Assembly (NCBI RefSeq): GCF_014638275.1
Contig: NZ_BMFJ01000001.1
Coordinates: 2,654,338-2,718,337 of the forward strand
Source: Primorskyibacter flagellatus
GTDB taxonomy: Bacteria > Pseudomonadota > Alphaproteobacteria > Rhodobacterales > Rhodobacteraceae
Direction of reading: 5' to 3'
DNA length: 64,000 nucleotides
Translations under genes and position numbers: made by a program
The notes under the pieces: generated by a model
What the model was told of the DNA's origin: nothing
The model's database searches: none
The model's input: the letters and a program-made list of their open reading frames with translations, nothing else
Shown: in pieces, positions 44,134 to 52,918 of the stretch
How positions within the stretch are numbered: position 1 is the first letter of the stretch
How the letters are laid out: each line of letters begins with the position of its first letter

Positions 44134-44943
44134 ATGGCGCATATTATCGTTGTCGGGAACGAAAAGGGCGGCGCGGGGAAATCCACCGTGTCGATGCATG
44201 TGGCCACCGCCCTGTCGCGCATGGGCCACCGGGTCGCAACGTTGGACCTCGACCTGCGCCAGAAGACACTCGGGCGGTACATCGACAACCGGACAAAGTT
44301 CCTTGCGAAGGAAGGGCTTGACCTGCCCTCCCCCGCCTATCTCGAACTTCCCGAGGTCGACAGGTCGCAGCTTCAGCCGGGTGAAAGCCAGTACGACCAC
44401 GCGTTGTCCGCCGCCGTGTCGCAGCTGGATGCGGAGGCCGATTTCATTCTGATCGACTGCCCCGGCTCGCACACACGGCTCAGCCAGGTCGCGCATTCGC
44501 TGGCCGACACGCTGATCACGCCGCTGAACGACAGCTTCATCGACTTCGACCTGCTGGCCCATGTCGACAATGACGGTGAAAAGATCCTCGGCCCTTCGGT
44601 CTATTCCGAAATGGTCTGGAACGCGCGGCAACTGCGTGCGCAGGCCGGGCTGAAGCCGATCGACTGGGTGGTGCTGCGCAACCGGCTCGGCGCGCAGCAG
44701 ATGGTGAACAAGGCGAAGATGGAAAAGGCGCTGGAGCGGCTGTCCAAGCGGATCGGGTTCCGCATCGTGCCGGGGTTCAACGAACGGGTGATTTTCCGCG
44801 AACTGTTCCCGCGCGGGCTGACGCTGCTCGACCTCAAGGACATCGGCGTCCAACAGCTCAACATCTCCAACGTCGCCGCGCGGCAAGAGCTGCGGGATCT
44901 CATCAAGGCGCTGAACCTGCCCGGCGTTACGGTCAGCTTTTAG
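44134..44943 (+). CDS. mipZ: Division-plane positioning ATPase MipZ
   Basis: 269 residues of the ParA/MinD superfamily, MipZ subgroup. The deviant Walker A is [16 protein letters not shown] (Lys11, Lys16), the switch region is [17 protein letters not shown], and the Walker B strand [10 protein letters not shown]. Further MipZ-specific segments are [20 protein letters not shown] and [14 protein letters not shown]. MipZ forms a gradient from the ParB-origin complex and inhibits FtsZ away from mid-cell in alphaproteobacteria. AAGGGG precedes the start. It diverges from mutL; no ParB or replication genes are adjacent, so it is not a plasmid ParA. Confidence 0.95.
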   Translation: MAHIIVVGNEKGGAGKSTVSMHVATALSRMGHRVATLDLDLRQKTLGRYIDNRTKFLAKEGLDLPSPAYLELPEVDRSQLQPGESQYDHALSAAVSQLDAEADFILIDCPGSHTRLSQVAHSLADTLITPLNDSFIDFDLLAHVDNDGEKILGPSVYSEMVWNARQLRAQAGLKPIDWVVLRNRLGAQQMVNKAKMEKALERLSKRIGFRIVPGFNERVIFRELFPRGLTLLDLKDIGVQQLNISNVAARQELRDLIKALNLPGVTVSF

Positions 44944-44957
44944 TCGCTGACAAACCG

Positions 44958-44979
44958 CTTCATCTTGCCCAAAATACTC
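44958..44979. repeat. Dispersed CTTCATCTTG..AAATACTC repeat, copy B
   Basis: CTTCATCTTG-CCCA-AAATACTC, 14 bases after the mipZ stop and 45 bases before the DinB-family start. Same orientation as copies A and C. The GC-rich stretch after it (CGCCGGAGGCTCCCGC) has some self-complementarity. Confidence 0.7.
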
Positions 44980-45024
44980 TCGCCGGAGGCTCCCGCAGCC
45001 GGAGCCGGCGCAGCAGGAGGGCGG

Positions 45025-45549
45025 ATGACACCCTATCACCGGATGGCGCTCAACAACGCATGGGCCAATGCGACGCTCTACGCGGCCATGTCCCCGCTGG
45101 ACGAGACCGCGATGATGGCGGAGCGGCCGGGCTTTTTCCCCTCTCTCGCCGCCACGATGGATCATATCCACGCAGTGGATCTCTATTACATCGATGCGCT
45201 GGAAGAGGGCGGGCGGGGTCGGTCGGTCTATGACCGCACGCCGCTCACCACGGTTGCGGCGCTGGCGGCGGCGCAGGCGGAGGCCGATCTGCGGCTCGCG
45301 CGGTACTGTTCCGCATTGTCGGACGCGCAGCTCTCCCGCCGCGTGCGGACCGCAAGACAGCATGATCCTGACGTGACCGAGCGGGTGGACATGCTGCTGC
45401 TCCACCTGTTCCAGCATCAGGTCCACCACAGGGGCCAGGCGCATGTGCAGCTTCAGCACGCCGGACTCGCGCCGCCTCAGCTGGACGAGTTCTTTCTCGA
45501 GGACGGCCGCGCGCCCTCCGCCCGTGCCTACTGGTCCGGCGCAACATGA
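45025..45549 (+). CDS. DinB-family protein
   Basis: 174 residues, predicted four-helix bundle of the DinB/YfiT superfamily. Metal-ligand histidines are placed as expected: MDHIHAVDLYYIDAL in helix 2 and LFQHQVHHRGQAHVQL in the late helix with the HHRGQ signature. Members are thiol-dependent metal-binding transferases or of unknown function; DNA-damage induction is known only for the founder. AGGAGGG lies before ATG 45025. Its stop overlaps the start of the next gene (ATGA). Confidence 0.88.
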   Translation: MTPYHRMALNNAWANATLYAAMSPLDETAMMAERPGFFPSLAATMDHIHAVDLYYIDALEEGGRGRSVYDRTPLTTVAALAAAQAEADLRLARYCSALSDAQLSRRVRTARQHDPDVTERVDMLLLHLFQHQVHHRGQAHVQLQHAGLAPPQLDEFFLEDGRAPSARAYWSGAT

Positions 45550-45815
45550 CGGCGCTTACGATCCTCTACCTCACCGTCGAGGCGCTGCTGTTCCTCGGCT
45601 GGACCGTGCTTGCCTTCCGTATCCTGTTCCGGCTGACGGAGATCGCGGTTCAGCGGCGCGGGGCGGCGGGACAGGGGCCGATCGGGATGGCGCAGACCTA
45701 TGCGGTGTTCGTCGATTTCGCCCGCGGCCGCCTGTTGCGCAAGGACCGGCAGAGGCTGATCCTTGCGACGCTGGCACTGATGCTTGTGATCCCGCTCGGC
45801 CCCCTGTTCATCTGA
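45546..45815 (+). CDS. Small two-helix membrane protein
   Basis: 89 residues with hydrophobic helices at about 2-28 (LTILYLTVEALLFLGWTVLA) and 70-88 (LILATLALMLVIPLGPLF), and a basic loop between. No family recognised. It overlaps the DinB gene by four bases, so the two are likely co-translated. It converges with the SDR gene at 45825. Confidence 0.7.
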   Translation: MTALTILYLTVEALLFLGWTVLAFRILFRLTEIAVQRRGAAGQGPIGMAQTYAVFVDFARGRLLRKDRQRLILATLALMLVIPLGPLFI

Positions 45816-45824
45816 CGGCAGCGG

Positions 45825-46577
45825 CTATTTGCGTAGCGCGGGCAGACCCACCCCGGTGCTTTCGAACCCGCCATCCGCCGCGATGTGCTGGCCGGTGACA
45901 TAGCTCGCCCGGTCCGAGCAGAGAAAGGCGATCACCTCCGCGATCTCCCGCTCGGACCCATAGCGGTTCAAGGGGATGGCATCGTGATAGGCGTCGATGA
46001 TGTCCTGCGTGTGCACGGCCATGGCCAGCTTGGTCCGCACAGGGCCGGGGCAGACGCAGTTCACGCGCACCCCGTGTTCGCCCCATTCGGCCGCCTGCTG
46101 CTGCGTCAGGTGGATCACCGCCGCCTTGGAGGTGCCGTAGGCCACCCGCAGGGTCGAGGCGCGCAGCCCGGAGATGGAGGCGATGTTGACGACCGCGCCC
46201 TTCGCAGCCTTCAGCGCGGGGGCCAGCGCCTGTGAACACAGGAAGACCCCGTCCAGATTGGTCGCCATGACCCTGCGCCATGTGTCAAAGGAACAGTCGT
46301 CGATCGGGCCGAAATCGGCCACGCCGGCGTTGTTGACAAGGGCATGCACCTCTCCGAGGTCGGTCAGCGCGGCTTCGGCCATGGCGGCGACGGCGGCGGG
46401 GTCCGACACGTCGCAGGTCACCGGCAGGACGTTGGTCCGGGCTTCGGCGACGGCGGCGAGTTCGTCCGCATCGCGGTCGACCATGACGACGCGGCGGCCT
46501 TCGGCGAGAAACAGGTCGGTGGTGGCCAGCCCGATGCCGCGTGCGGCCCCGGTGACGATGGCGGTTGATCGGGTCAT
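45825..46577 (-). CDS. SDR-family oxidoreductase
   Basis: 250 residues. Classical SDR motifs: IVTGAARGIGLATTDLF, Asp in MVDRDADE favouring NAD(H), VNNAGVADFG, Ser in NIASISGLRAS, YGTSKAAVIHL and the C-terminal VTGQHIAADGGFEST. It resembles the FabG/3-hydroxybutyrate or sugar-dehydrogenase group; the substrate is open. It is 57 bases downstream of the kinase gene on the same strand and may be the last gene of that long operon. Confidence 0.92.
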   Translation of the reverse strand: MTRSTAIVTGAARGIGLATTDLFLAEGRRVVMVDRDADELAAVAEARTNVLPVTCDVSDPAAVAAMAEAALTDLGEVHALVNNAGVADFGPIDDCSFDTWRRVMATNLDGVFLCSQALAPALKAAKGAVVNIASISGLRASTLRVAYGTSKAAVIHLTQQQAAEWGEHGVRVNCVCPGPVRTKLAMAVHTQDIIDAYHDAIPLNRYGSEREIAEVIAFLCSDRASYVTGQHIAADGGFESTGVGLPALRK

Positions 46578-46634
46578 GTCATCCTCCGTTCGTGACAGGT
46601 GCAGGATGCGCCGGATCGCGGGCGGGGGAAAGGG

Positions 46635-47240
46635 TCAGCCCTGCCGCAGGATCAGGTCCGCGCCGCGGCTTTCGTCGCGCACGGTGCGCCCGTTCGGCAG
46701 GTCGTTTTCGTCGAGCTTGCGGGCGATCTGCTCCTCCGTCAGGCCGTGGTGCTGCCAGCGGGCGGTGAGACGGTCGCGCAGCACGTCCTCCGGCACGTCG
46801 ATCATGACTGTGAGGTCGAAGAAGGTCGCCAGGCTCTGCCAGGGCGTGCGGTCGAGCAGGAGGTAGTTGCCCTCTACCACGATCAGCCTTGTCCGCCGTG
46901 GAATGATCCGCGCCGCCCCGCGCGAGATTTCGAGATCGCGGTCGAAGACGGGCACGGCAACCGCGTCCTCTCCGTCCCGCAGGCGCTTCAGGGCGGAAAG
47001 CAGCCCGCCGACGTCGAACGTGTCGGGCGCGCCCTTCCACGGCAACCGCCCGCGGTCGCGCAGCACCGCATCGTCAAAGTGGAACCCGTCCATCGGCAGC
47101 AGGGCCGCATCATCCTGGGCCAGCACCAGACCCTCGGCCAGCGTCGACTTGCCTGCGCCGGGCGGGCCGGCGACGGCGACGACAGAACGGTACGGCAGAT
47201 CCGAAAGGCGGTCGTTCAGCTTGCGGAGGGTGGTTTCCAC
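46635..47240 (-). CDS. P-loop nucleoside/sugar kinase-like protein
   Basis: 201 residues of the uridine kinase/PanK-like P-loop group. Walker A is AVAGPPGAGKSTLAEGL; DGFHFDDAVL follows as in PRK/uridine-kinase-type enzymes; VVEGNYLLLDRTPWQ and the lid RDRLTARWQHHGLTEEQ are also family-typical. Fructose- or nucleoside-kinase activity is possible; annotation as one of them would overreach. It starts with GTG overlapping the DUF1523 stop (TAGTG). Confidence 0.82.
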   Translation of the reverse strand: METTLRKLNDRLSDLPYRSVVAVAGPPGAGKSTLAEGLVLAQDDAALLPMDGFHFDDAVLRDRGRLPWKGAPDTFDVGGLLSALKRLRDGEDAVAVPVFDRDLEISRGAARIIPRRTRLIVVEGNYLLLDRTPWQSLATFFDLTVMIDVPEDVLRDRLTARWQHHGLTEEQIARKLDENDLPNGRTVRDESRGADLILRQG

Positions 47241-47881
47241 TATCGCCGCCAGCTGGCGAACCAGCGTGACAGGCGGCCCCGGCGTTCGCGGGCAGAGTCG
47301 GTCAGGCTGTCCCAGCCTTCGTCAACGTCCTCGACCAGCGGGTCGATGCGGCGTTCGCGGAAGCGGATCCAGCGCACCCTGATCGCCCAGAAAATCGCGA
47401 ACAGTACGGTCAGGATGATGATGTTGAGCCAGGGGATGTAGAAGGCGTCGGGGTCATCCACCGGCTTCATGGCGATGGCGTTCGGGAAGATGGTCCAGAA
47501 GGTGATGCGCCAGCCGTAATGCGTCACGCGCACCCATCTCGGATTGTCCCCGGTGGAGCGCAGATCGCTGGCCTGTGCCTGCAGGTTGGAGGTGTCGAAC
47601 TTGAAATAGGGCGGCCAGCTCCAGCCGGTATCCTCGTTCCGGTAGACCAGCGGCTTGCCGTTCTTCTTCACCGTCTGGATGAAAAAGACATCCCGGTTGA
47701 TCTGGCCGGTCGCGGTACCGATGTCCTCTTTCGCCCAGAAGAGAGAGTTCTCGCCGAAATCCACCCGTTTTTCATAGGTGTCGGTGATCCGAACGATGTC
47801 GTGCTGCGGCAGGGTGTAGTGCAGGAAGGCACCCACGGTCAGCGCGATGAGGATCCAGAAGGTCCACTTGATGTATTTCAT
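47240..47881 (-). CDS. DUF1523 family membrane protein
   Basis: 213 residues. An N-terminal membrane helix (WTFWILIALTVGAFLHYTLP), a ~120-residue extracytoplasmic domain with VRITDTYEKR, and a second helix near 150-170 (WLNIIILTVLFAIFWAIRVR), then a charged cytoplasmic tail. The start IVRITDTYEKRVDFGEN matches DUF1523 as I remember it; no function is known. It is coupled to the kinase downstream and 13 bases from the small membrane-protein gene upstream, within the minus-strand unknown operon. Confidence 0.82.
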   Translation of the reverse strand: MKYIKWTFWILIALTVGAFLHYTLPQHDIVRITDTYEKRVDFGENSLFWAKEDIGTATGQINRDVFFIQTVKKNGKPLVYRNEDTGWSWPPYFKFDTSNLQAQASDLRSTGDNPRWVRVTHYGWRITFWTIFPNAIAMKPVDDPDAFYIPWLNIIILTVLFAIFWAIRVRWIRFRERRIDPLVEDVDEGWDSLTDSARERRGRLSRWFASWRR

Positions 47882-47894
47882 GCGTCCCGTCCCC

Positions 47895-48167
47895 TCAGGT
47901 GTAGTTCACGACGTAGATGATATAGGCGATCACGACAACCGGGACCACATAGACCAGCAAAATCAGTCGCCGGCGGAAGCTGTCGTCGTAGTCTTCCAGC
48001 CCCTTGCGGACATAGGCGTCGCGGATGTCGCCATATTCGCGGTCGCCCTCGTCGAAGTCCTCGCCAAGCTTGCGGCGGCGCGTGCGGCGCGACCAGATCG
48101 ACAGCGACACGTAAAGCACCGTCAGCAGCACGAAAAGCAGCAGGAACAGGCGGGCGAGCGCGATCAT
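47895..48167 (-). CDS. Small two-helix membrane protein of the unknown operon
   Basis: 90 residues: helix at 3-24 (LARLFLLLFVLLTVLYVSLS), a charged loop RRTRRRKLGEDFDEGD, then RRRLILLVYVVPVVVIAYII near the end. No named family recognised. Its ATG is one base from the stop of the 454-residue gene, so coupling is nearly certain. It may anchor the soluble AAA+/454-residue proteins to the inner membrane; that is inference from operon structure only. Confidence 0.78.
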   Translation of the reverse strand: MIALARLFLLLFVLLTVLYVSLSIWSRRTRRRKLGEDFDEGDREYGDIRDAYVRKGLEDYDDSFRRRLILLVYVVPVVVIAYIIYVVNYT

Positions 48168-48168
48168 G

Positions 48169-49533
48169 TCATGTCCTTTCCTTCCGGACCGCGCCCCAGG
48201 GACCGACTCGGGCGATCAGGTCGTCCTTCGGCGCGGCGGGCGGCGGGGGCGGCGGGGGCGGCTCCATCGCCGGCTCATGGCCGAACAGCGCGGCACGGGT
48301 GCCCGCCTTGTCGACCGCGTATTCGGTGGCGAGGAAGTCCGCGACGTAGCTTTTCTTGGTCTCGGTCCACGTGGCGTAGAGCCTGTAGAACAGCTCCTTG
48401 TGGCAGATGAACAGCTGGCGCACGTCCTTGGGCGTCAGTTCGGCGAGCAGCATGTTCACAAGGTCCGTGTCCTTATGGGCACTGGCGCGGAGCGTGTAGA
48501 AATAGGCCGGGTGGTCCGAGGTGATGCGCGGCCACTCCCCCCCGTCCTCCGCCCAGGCGACGAGGCGGCGCAGCGCGTGGTATTCCTCGGGCAGGTCGTC
48601 GGCGTGGCGGCGGGCCAGCATTCGGATGTCGCGCCGTGTCGCGCCGGTCAGGTCCATGCCGGCCCCCTGGGCTGCATCCACGACGATGAAATCCATCTTC
48701 TGGCGCAGGATGGCCGAGGCGTCGATGCCGCGCGCCTTCACGATCGGTTCGACCAGCGCGTTGTCGGTGAGGAAGCGCGCCAGCTTGTTCACATGCCCCT
48801 TCGCGATCACCGCGCCAAGGCCCGCGGCTTCCATCTTGTCCGGCTCCCCGGTGATGACCGTGGGCGTGGCGGTGGAGCGGAAGAGGTAGGACCCGCCGAA
48901 ATGCGCGGTCCAGAAGTTCTCCTGCTCGAACACCATCTTCTTCAGCCGCACCGGGTTGCGCGTCACGTCGCCGGTGGACTTCGCCATGGTGATCATCTCG
49001 GCGATGAGCACATCGTCAAACCAGCCGTCCTCCTCCGTCAGGAAGCGGTCCGACAGCTGGCCAAGCTTTTCGGCGTCGCGGACAAGACCGGTGGTGGTGT
49101 CGGCCTCCACCTCGATCCTGCGGATGTCATTCAGCCGGTCGGGGTTGGTGACGGAGAAGACGGAGTTCAGCAGTTCCCCCGCCACGGCATCGCGGGCGGT
49201 GAGGGCGAAAAGCTGCGCCTCGTTCTCCTCGATGAACTGCCGAAGGATCCCACGCGAGGTGGAGAACGAGGTGTTCAGCAGCGGTGCGGTCTTCTGCCCC
49301 GTGGTCAGCAGGATGAACTGCCGGTTGCAGCCGTTTTCGTTGAGGTACAGCGGGTCGTCGAGTTCGTCCCCCACCTCGGGGGAAAAGCCGGAGATGTCGA
49401 TGTGGAAATCGGTCAGGGCAGTCTGCCTGCCGGTGAGGTGTTTCAGCGCACGGTTGTACCGGTCGACCAGCGCGGGGCTGTCGACCGGGATCAGGTTGCC
49501 GAACATGAGGCCGAGGCGGATCAGGCGTTGCAT
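48169..49533 (-). CDS. Large protein of unknown function (454 residues), possibly DUF6638-like
   Basis: 454 residues, soluble, no signal peptide. Distinctive stretches are DFHIDISGFSPEVGDELDDP, NRQFILLTTGQKTAPLLNTS, FSVTNPDRLNDIRRIEVEAD and DFIVVDAAQGAGMDLTGATR. The C-terminus has an eight-proline run (EPPPPPPPPAAP) before a short tail. I associate it vaguely with DUF6638 from Rhodobacterales annotations but cannot verify this. GGAGG precedes ATG 49533. It stands between an AAA+ ATPase gene and the small membrane-protein gene and probably works with both. Confidence 0.72.
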   Translation of the reverse strand: MQRLIRLGLMFGNLIPVDSPALVDRYNRALKHLTGRQTALTDFHIDISGFSPEVGDELDDPLYLNENGCNRQFILLTTGQKTAPLLNTSFSTSRGILRQFIEENEAQLFALTARDAVAGELLNSVFSVTNPDRLNDIRRIEVEADTTTGLVRDAEKLGQLSDRFLTEEDGWFDDVLIAEMITMAKSTGDVTRNPVRLKKMVFEQENFWTAHFGGSYLFRSTATPTVITGEPDKMEAAGLGAVIAKGHVNKLARFLTDNALVEPIVKARGIDASAILRQKMDFIVVDAAQGAGMDLTGATRRDIRMLARRHADDLPEEYHALRRLVAWAEDGGEWPRITSDHPAYFYTLRASAHKDTDLVNMLLAELTPKDVRQLFICHKELFYRLYATWTETKKSYVADFLATEYAVDKAGTRAALFGHEPAMEPPPPPPPPAAPKDDLIARVGPWGAVRKERT

Positions 49534-49583
49534 GCCACCTCCGCTGGTCTGCTCAGACCCCTCTCATTCGCGATGCGTCGCCG

Positions 49584-49756
49584 CCCCCTCTCCCTAACCC
49601 TCTCCCCCGAGGGGAGAGGGGACCCTGTCGCGCCAGTCCCTCCGGTACCGCCCCCTCCCCACGGAACGGGGGGAGGGCCGGGGAGGAGGGATATCGCGCC
49701 TCCCAGCCCGATGTCGCCCCCTCTCCCCCACGGGGGAGAGGGTTGGGGTGAGGGGG
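49584..49756. repeat. Array of three CCCTCTCCCC/GGGGAGAGGG hairpins
   Basis: Three consecutive palindromes: CCCTCTCCCC-CGA-GGGGAGAGGG (49598-49620), CCCTCCCC-ACGGAAC-GGGGGGAGGG and CCCTCTCCCCC-AC-GGGGGAGAGGG, the last followed by TTGGGGTGAGGGGG as at 15387. They fill the 235-bp gap between the AAA+ gene and the 454-residue gene and will form strong stems in the operon mRNA. Confidence 0.75.
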
Positions 49757-49768
49757 CAGCGCAAACCA

Positions 49769-51703
49769 TCACCCTTTCCCCTCCAGATACCGCCTCTTCG
49801 CCTCTTCCTGCCGGCCGAAGTCCCGCACCATTCCCTCGATGGCCACCTCGTCCGACTTGTCGGCATAGCGGAATTCCGAATCCGCGTAGCGGTTGATCTC
49901 CTGCACCACCATCTCCACGGTTATCGGCCTGCGCAGGTCCTCGATCATCGCGACCTTCTCCTCGTACCCCTTGAACAGGAACAGATCGGGCTGCTCCATC
50001 CACTCGTCCGGCAGTTCAAAATCCATCGCCCGGACCTTCACGGCGTCGGTGATGTTCTTGATCGCGCGGCCGGTGAACCTCGGGTCCGCCTCCTGAATCG
50101 CCTTCAGATAGGTGCCGAGCTTGGCAATCGTGTCGAAGCCGCCGATCTGCGCCTCCACACGGTCGAAAACCTCGACCAGCCCGGCCTCCTTCGGCCTCCC
50201 GTGCGCCTCGAAGGAGGCGGCGACGGCCTTCTGGATTGCCTGCGCGGCGTAAAGTTCGTGTTCCCCAAGCGGGATAGCGTGCTTCTTCCCCATGAGCAGG
50301 GCGAGGATGTCGATATAGTCCTCCCGCGTCTGCGGCCCGTCGACAAGGAACCGCGCCCCGGCACGCTGCCTTAACGCGTCATCCACGTTTTCGGGGTAGT
50401 TGGAGAACATGCCGAAGGTGCAGTTGCCGCGCACCACCGTGTTCGCCCCGGCAAAGGCCTCCATGAAGACGGCCGTCACCTCCTGCTGCCCGGCAGAGGA
50501 CTGGCGATCGCCCCGCTTGCCTGCGATCTGGTCGATGTCGTCGATGGTGCCGAAACCGATGACGGACGGGTCGAGTACGTTCTGCACGAAGGCCTTGGCG
50601 TTCTGGCCGGATTTGCCCTGATAGCTGTCGATATTGTCGATGCCGAAGTTCTGGTAGCGGAAGGGATAGCCCGCGTTCTGGCAATACTCGTTGATCAGCC
50701 CGGCCATCATCTGGATCAGCGTCGTTTTCCCCGTCCCCGGTGCGCCGTCGCCCATGAAGGTGAAGATGAAGCCGCCGAGGTCGGCGAAGGGATTCAGCCG
50801 CCGGTCGAAATCATAGGCCATCAGCATCTTGGCCAGCTTCATCGCCTGATACTTGGCGATGTGGTTGCCGACGACCTCATGCGGTTTCTTGAACTGCATG
50901 GTCAACGCCGGTCCGCCCGCCTTCCGCGCCGGGGTAAACCCGCGGATCGTCAGGTCGTCCGCCTCCACCCGCCAGGACGCGGCTGAGAAGGCGGCGACTC
51001 GCGGCATGCCATCCGCCCGCCGCGCGGCCTTCTCCATCAGCGCCTCGGCCCAGGCGGTCACGGTCGGGACCAGCTTTTCCTCGTCGCCCGTCGCATGCAC
51101 CGCCAGCGCCTGATCCAGCTGCCAGAGCGCGCCGTGCAGGGCGAGAGAGGCGTTGTCGGTCAGGAATTCTTCCACCTCCCCGACCTCGACGGAGACCTCG
51201 GAAGCGTGACCGGCGAGCAGCCAGACCAGTGCATTGGCCGAGGCATGCAGCACGATCAGCGCCTCCGCCTCCAGCAGCTCGGAAAACTCTGCCTTGCGGT
51301 CGGCTGCCAGAGCCCCCTCAAGGTTCTTCCGCTTCAGATCGGCCAGCCCGGTCCGTTCCGCGAACCCCTCGCCAAGCGCCAGCCCGATCGCCAGGCCCCG
51401 CCGCAGCGCCTGCAGAACCGCCGCCTGGCGCACCGACATCAGCGGGTCGTCGGCGTCGCAGGCCGATACACGGTCGATCAGGTGCACCCCTTCGGCGCGT
51501 GTCGTGCGCTGCGTCACCAGCCCCGGTGTGGTCGAGCGGAAGGCGCGGCGCGTGCCCACGCCCGGAGAGCGTTCCGGTGCCGCAACCGCCACCGCCTTCG
51601 CCACCCGGGGCGCATGGTCGAACCCGTCCAGAAGGGCCACGGCGGCGTCCAGGTGCCTTGCGATCTCTTCCTCGCGCAGCTCCATCAGGTCCGAAGTCAG
51701 CAC
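49769..51703 (-). CDS. AAA+ ATPase of an uncharacterised operon
   Basis: 644 residues. A helical N-terminal half (1-290) has no recognised domain. The AAA+ module follows: Walker A GDGAPGTGKTTLIQMM (Lys326), Walker B-like VIGFGTIDDIDQIAGKRG, sensor strand GNCTFGMFSNYPENVDDALR with Asn, and arginine-finger-like RQRAGARFL. The insertion FRYQNFGIDNIDSYQGKSGQ lies between Walker A and B. The C-terminal part is alpha-helical (YLKAIQEADPRFTGRAIKNI). Start is GTG 51703 with GGGGAGGGGG before it. Partners are probably the flanking 374- and 454-residue proteins. Confidence 0.88.
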   Translation of the reverse strand: MLTSDLMELREEEIARHLDAAVALLDGFDHAPRVAKAVAVAAPERSPGVGTRRAFRSTTPGLVTQRTTRAEGVHLIDRVSACDADDPLMSVRQAAVLQALRRGLAIGLALGEGFAERTGLADLKRKNLEGALAADRKAEFSELLEAEALIVLHASANALVWLLAGHASEVSVEVGEVEEFLTDNASLALHGALWQLDQALAVHATGDEEKLVPTVTAWAEALMEKAARRADGMPRVAAFSAASWRVEADDLTIRGFTPARKAGGPALTMQFKKPHEVVGNHIAKYQAMKLAKMLMAYDFDRRLNPFADLGGFIFTFMGDGAPGTGKTTLIQMMAGLINEYCQNAGYPFRYQNFGIDNIDSYQGKSGQNAKAFVQNVLDPSVIGFGTIDDIDQIAGKRGDRQSSAGQQEVTAVFMEAFAGANTVVRGNCTFGMFSNYPENVDDALRQRAGARFLVDGPQTREDYIDILALLMGKKHAIPLGEHELYAAQAIQKAVAASFEAHGRPKEAGLVEVFDRVEAQIGGFDTIAKLGTYLKAIQEADPRFTGRAIKNITDAVKVRAMDFELPDEWMEQPDLFLFKGYEEKVAMIEDLRRPITVEMVVQEINRYADSEFRYADKSDEVAIEGMVRDFGRQEEAKRRYLEGKG

Positions 51704-51714
51704 TGCCCCCTCCC

Positions 51715-51736
51715 CTTCATCTTGTCAGAAATACTC
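51715..51736. repeat. Dispersed CTTCATCTTG..AAATACTC repeat, copy C
   Basis: CTTCATCTTG-TCAG-AAATACTC in the 49-bp gap between two minus-strand genes. Read on the minus strand, its end runs into the purine-rich ribosome-binding site of the AAA+ gene (AAGATGAAGGGGAGGGGG). Confidence 0.68.
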
Positions 51737-51752
51737 AACACACCACCCGCCA

Positions 51753-52877
51753 TCAGCGATAGCTCAGGACCCGGCCGCCCCGGCCAGCCACGAATTTCCG
51801 GATGCCGGCGAACCCCGGCGGATTGCGTTCGGCAAGCACCTGATAGGGGCGTTCGGGCAGGATGATCGCGCGGGTCTGTTCGCTGGCCCCGGTTTCGTTC
51901 CCGCCCGACAGCGGGTCGATGCGGAAGATCTCGCGCTCGTTGGTGCCGAACCAGCCGGCGCGCTCGGTGCGGACGCGGTCCGACACCAGCACCTCGTCCG
52001 TCCAGGCCAGCGCCCAGTCCTGCCCTTCGACCGATCCGGCATTCTCCAGAACGTCCCGAATTGGACCGGACTGCTGCGTGTAAGCGTGGGAATACATCGG
52101 GCCGATGTGGAACCGGCGCAGGCGTTTGGGGTGGAGTTCGTCGAAATCCTCGTCAAAGCCCTTGGCGATGGTCAACAGCTTCAGACCACCCAGGGACTGC
52201 GCCATCAGATGTGCCTGCACTTCGGGCCAGCGGCGTTCGTCACGGGGCAGCGCGGTCGGGTCGGTGTCCTCCAGTTCCATCAGGTAGATCACCGGCAGAT
52301 TCAGCTGGCTGTCATAAACCGACCAGTGCAGCAGATAGTGCCGCCGCTTCGGGTCGAGGTCGCCGAGCCAGATCGCCTCCGGGTCATTGCGCGCCCAGAA
52401 CAGGTTTCCGCGCAGCAGTTCCTCGTAATAAAGCCGCTGCGACAAGGCGAACTGCAGACGGGTCGGGATCGTCAGGTCGCCGATGATCTTGGCCAGCATG
52501 TCGCGCTTGAGTTCGTCGGCGGAGGGCATCTCGCGCAGGTGCCGGTCGGCCTGCTGCGCGTCGTTGGCCATGACCATCAGCTCCTGCGCCGCCGGAAACC
52601 CGCTTTCGTGGTTATCGATGGTGAGCGATCCGAAGAAGCGTCCGGTGTCGCGCCCGGTCAGCAGATACTTCATCGACAGGGCGCGGAAGGTGAAGGTCAG
52701 CGCGGTGAGGTGGCGGGTCAGCACCTCGGTCTCGCGGCGGGAGAGCGATTTTTCCGCCTCCATCACTCCGGCGACGCGGGCGAGATGGGCCATGATGCCC
52801 TCGAACTTCCGGAAATACCGGCGCGAAGAATAGGTATCGGAGAGGCCGACGTGATCGTTGGCGGGGGCGTCAGGCAT
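51753..52877 (-). CDS. Conserved-looking protein of unknown function (374 residues)
   Basis: 374 residues, soluble, no signal peptide or known motif. The N-terminal half is helical (GIMAHLARVAGVMEAEKSLS, RRETEVLTRHLTALTFTFRA); the C-terminal half is richer in strands (LPVIYLMELEDTDPTAL, LRRFHIGPMYSHAYTQQSG, NEREIFRIDPLSGGNETGAS). No good ribosome-binding site precedes ATG 52877. The 89-base leader contains two perfect hairpins. Gene order puts it between the coiled-coil protein and the AAA+ ATPase. Function unknown. Confidence 0.78.
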   Translation of the reverse strand: MPDAPANDHVGLSDTYSSRRYFRKFEGIMAHLARVAGVMEAEKSLSRRETEVLTRHLTALTFTFRALSMKYLLTGRDTGRFFGSLTIDNHESGFPAAQELMVMANDAQQADRHLREMPSADELKRDMLAKIIGDLTIPTRLQFALSQRLYYEELLRGNLFWARNDPEAIWLGDLDPKRRHYLLHWSVYDSQLNLPVIYLMELEDTDPTALPRDERRWPEVQAHLMAQSLGGLKLLTIAKGFDEDFDELHPKRLRRFHIGPMYSHAYTQQSGPIRDVLENAGSVEGQDWALAWTDEVLVSDRVRTERAGWFGTNEREIFRIDPLSGGNETGASEQTRAIILPERPYQVLAERNPPGFAGIRKFVAGRGGRVLSYR

Positions 52878-52918
52878 GGGCGGACACTAGCGTAGCAAGG
52901 TACAGAGACGGCCCTCTC

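Noticed and set aside
44134..44943. Plasmid partition ParA
   Set aside because: MipZ-specific segments are present and there is no ParB or replication gene.
49584..49756. CRISPR-like array
   Set aside because: The units are unequal palindromes without regular spacers, and no cas genes are present.
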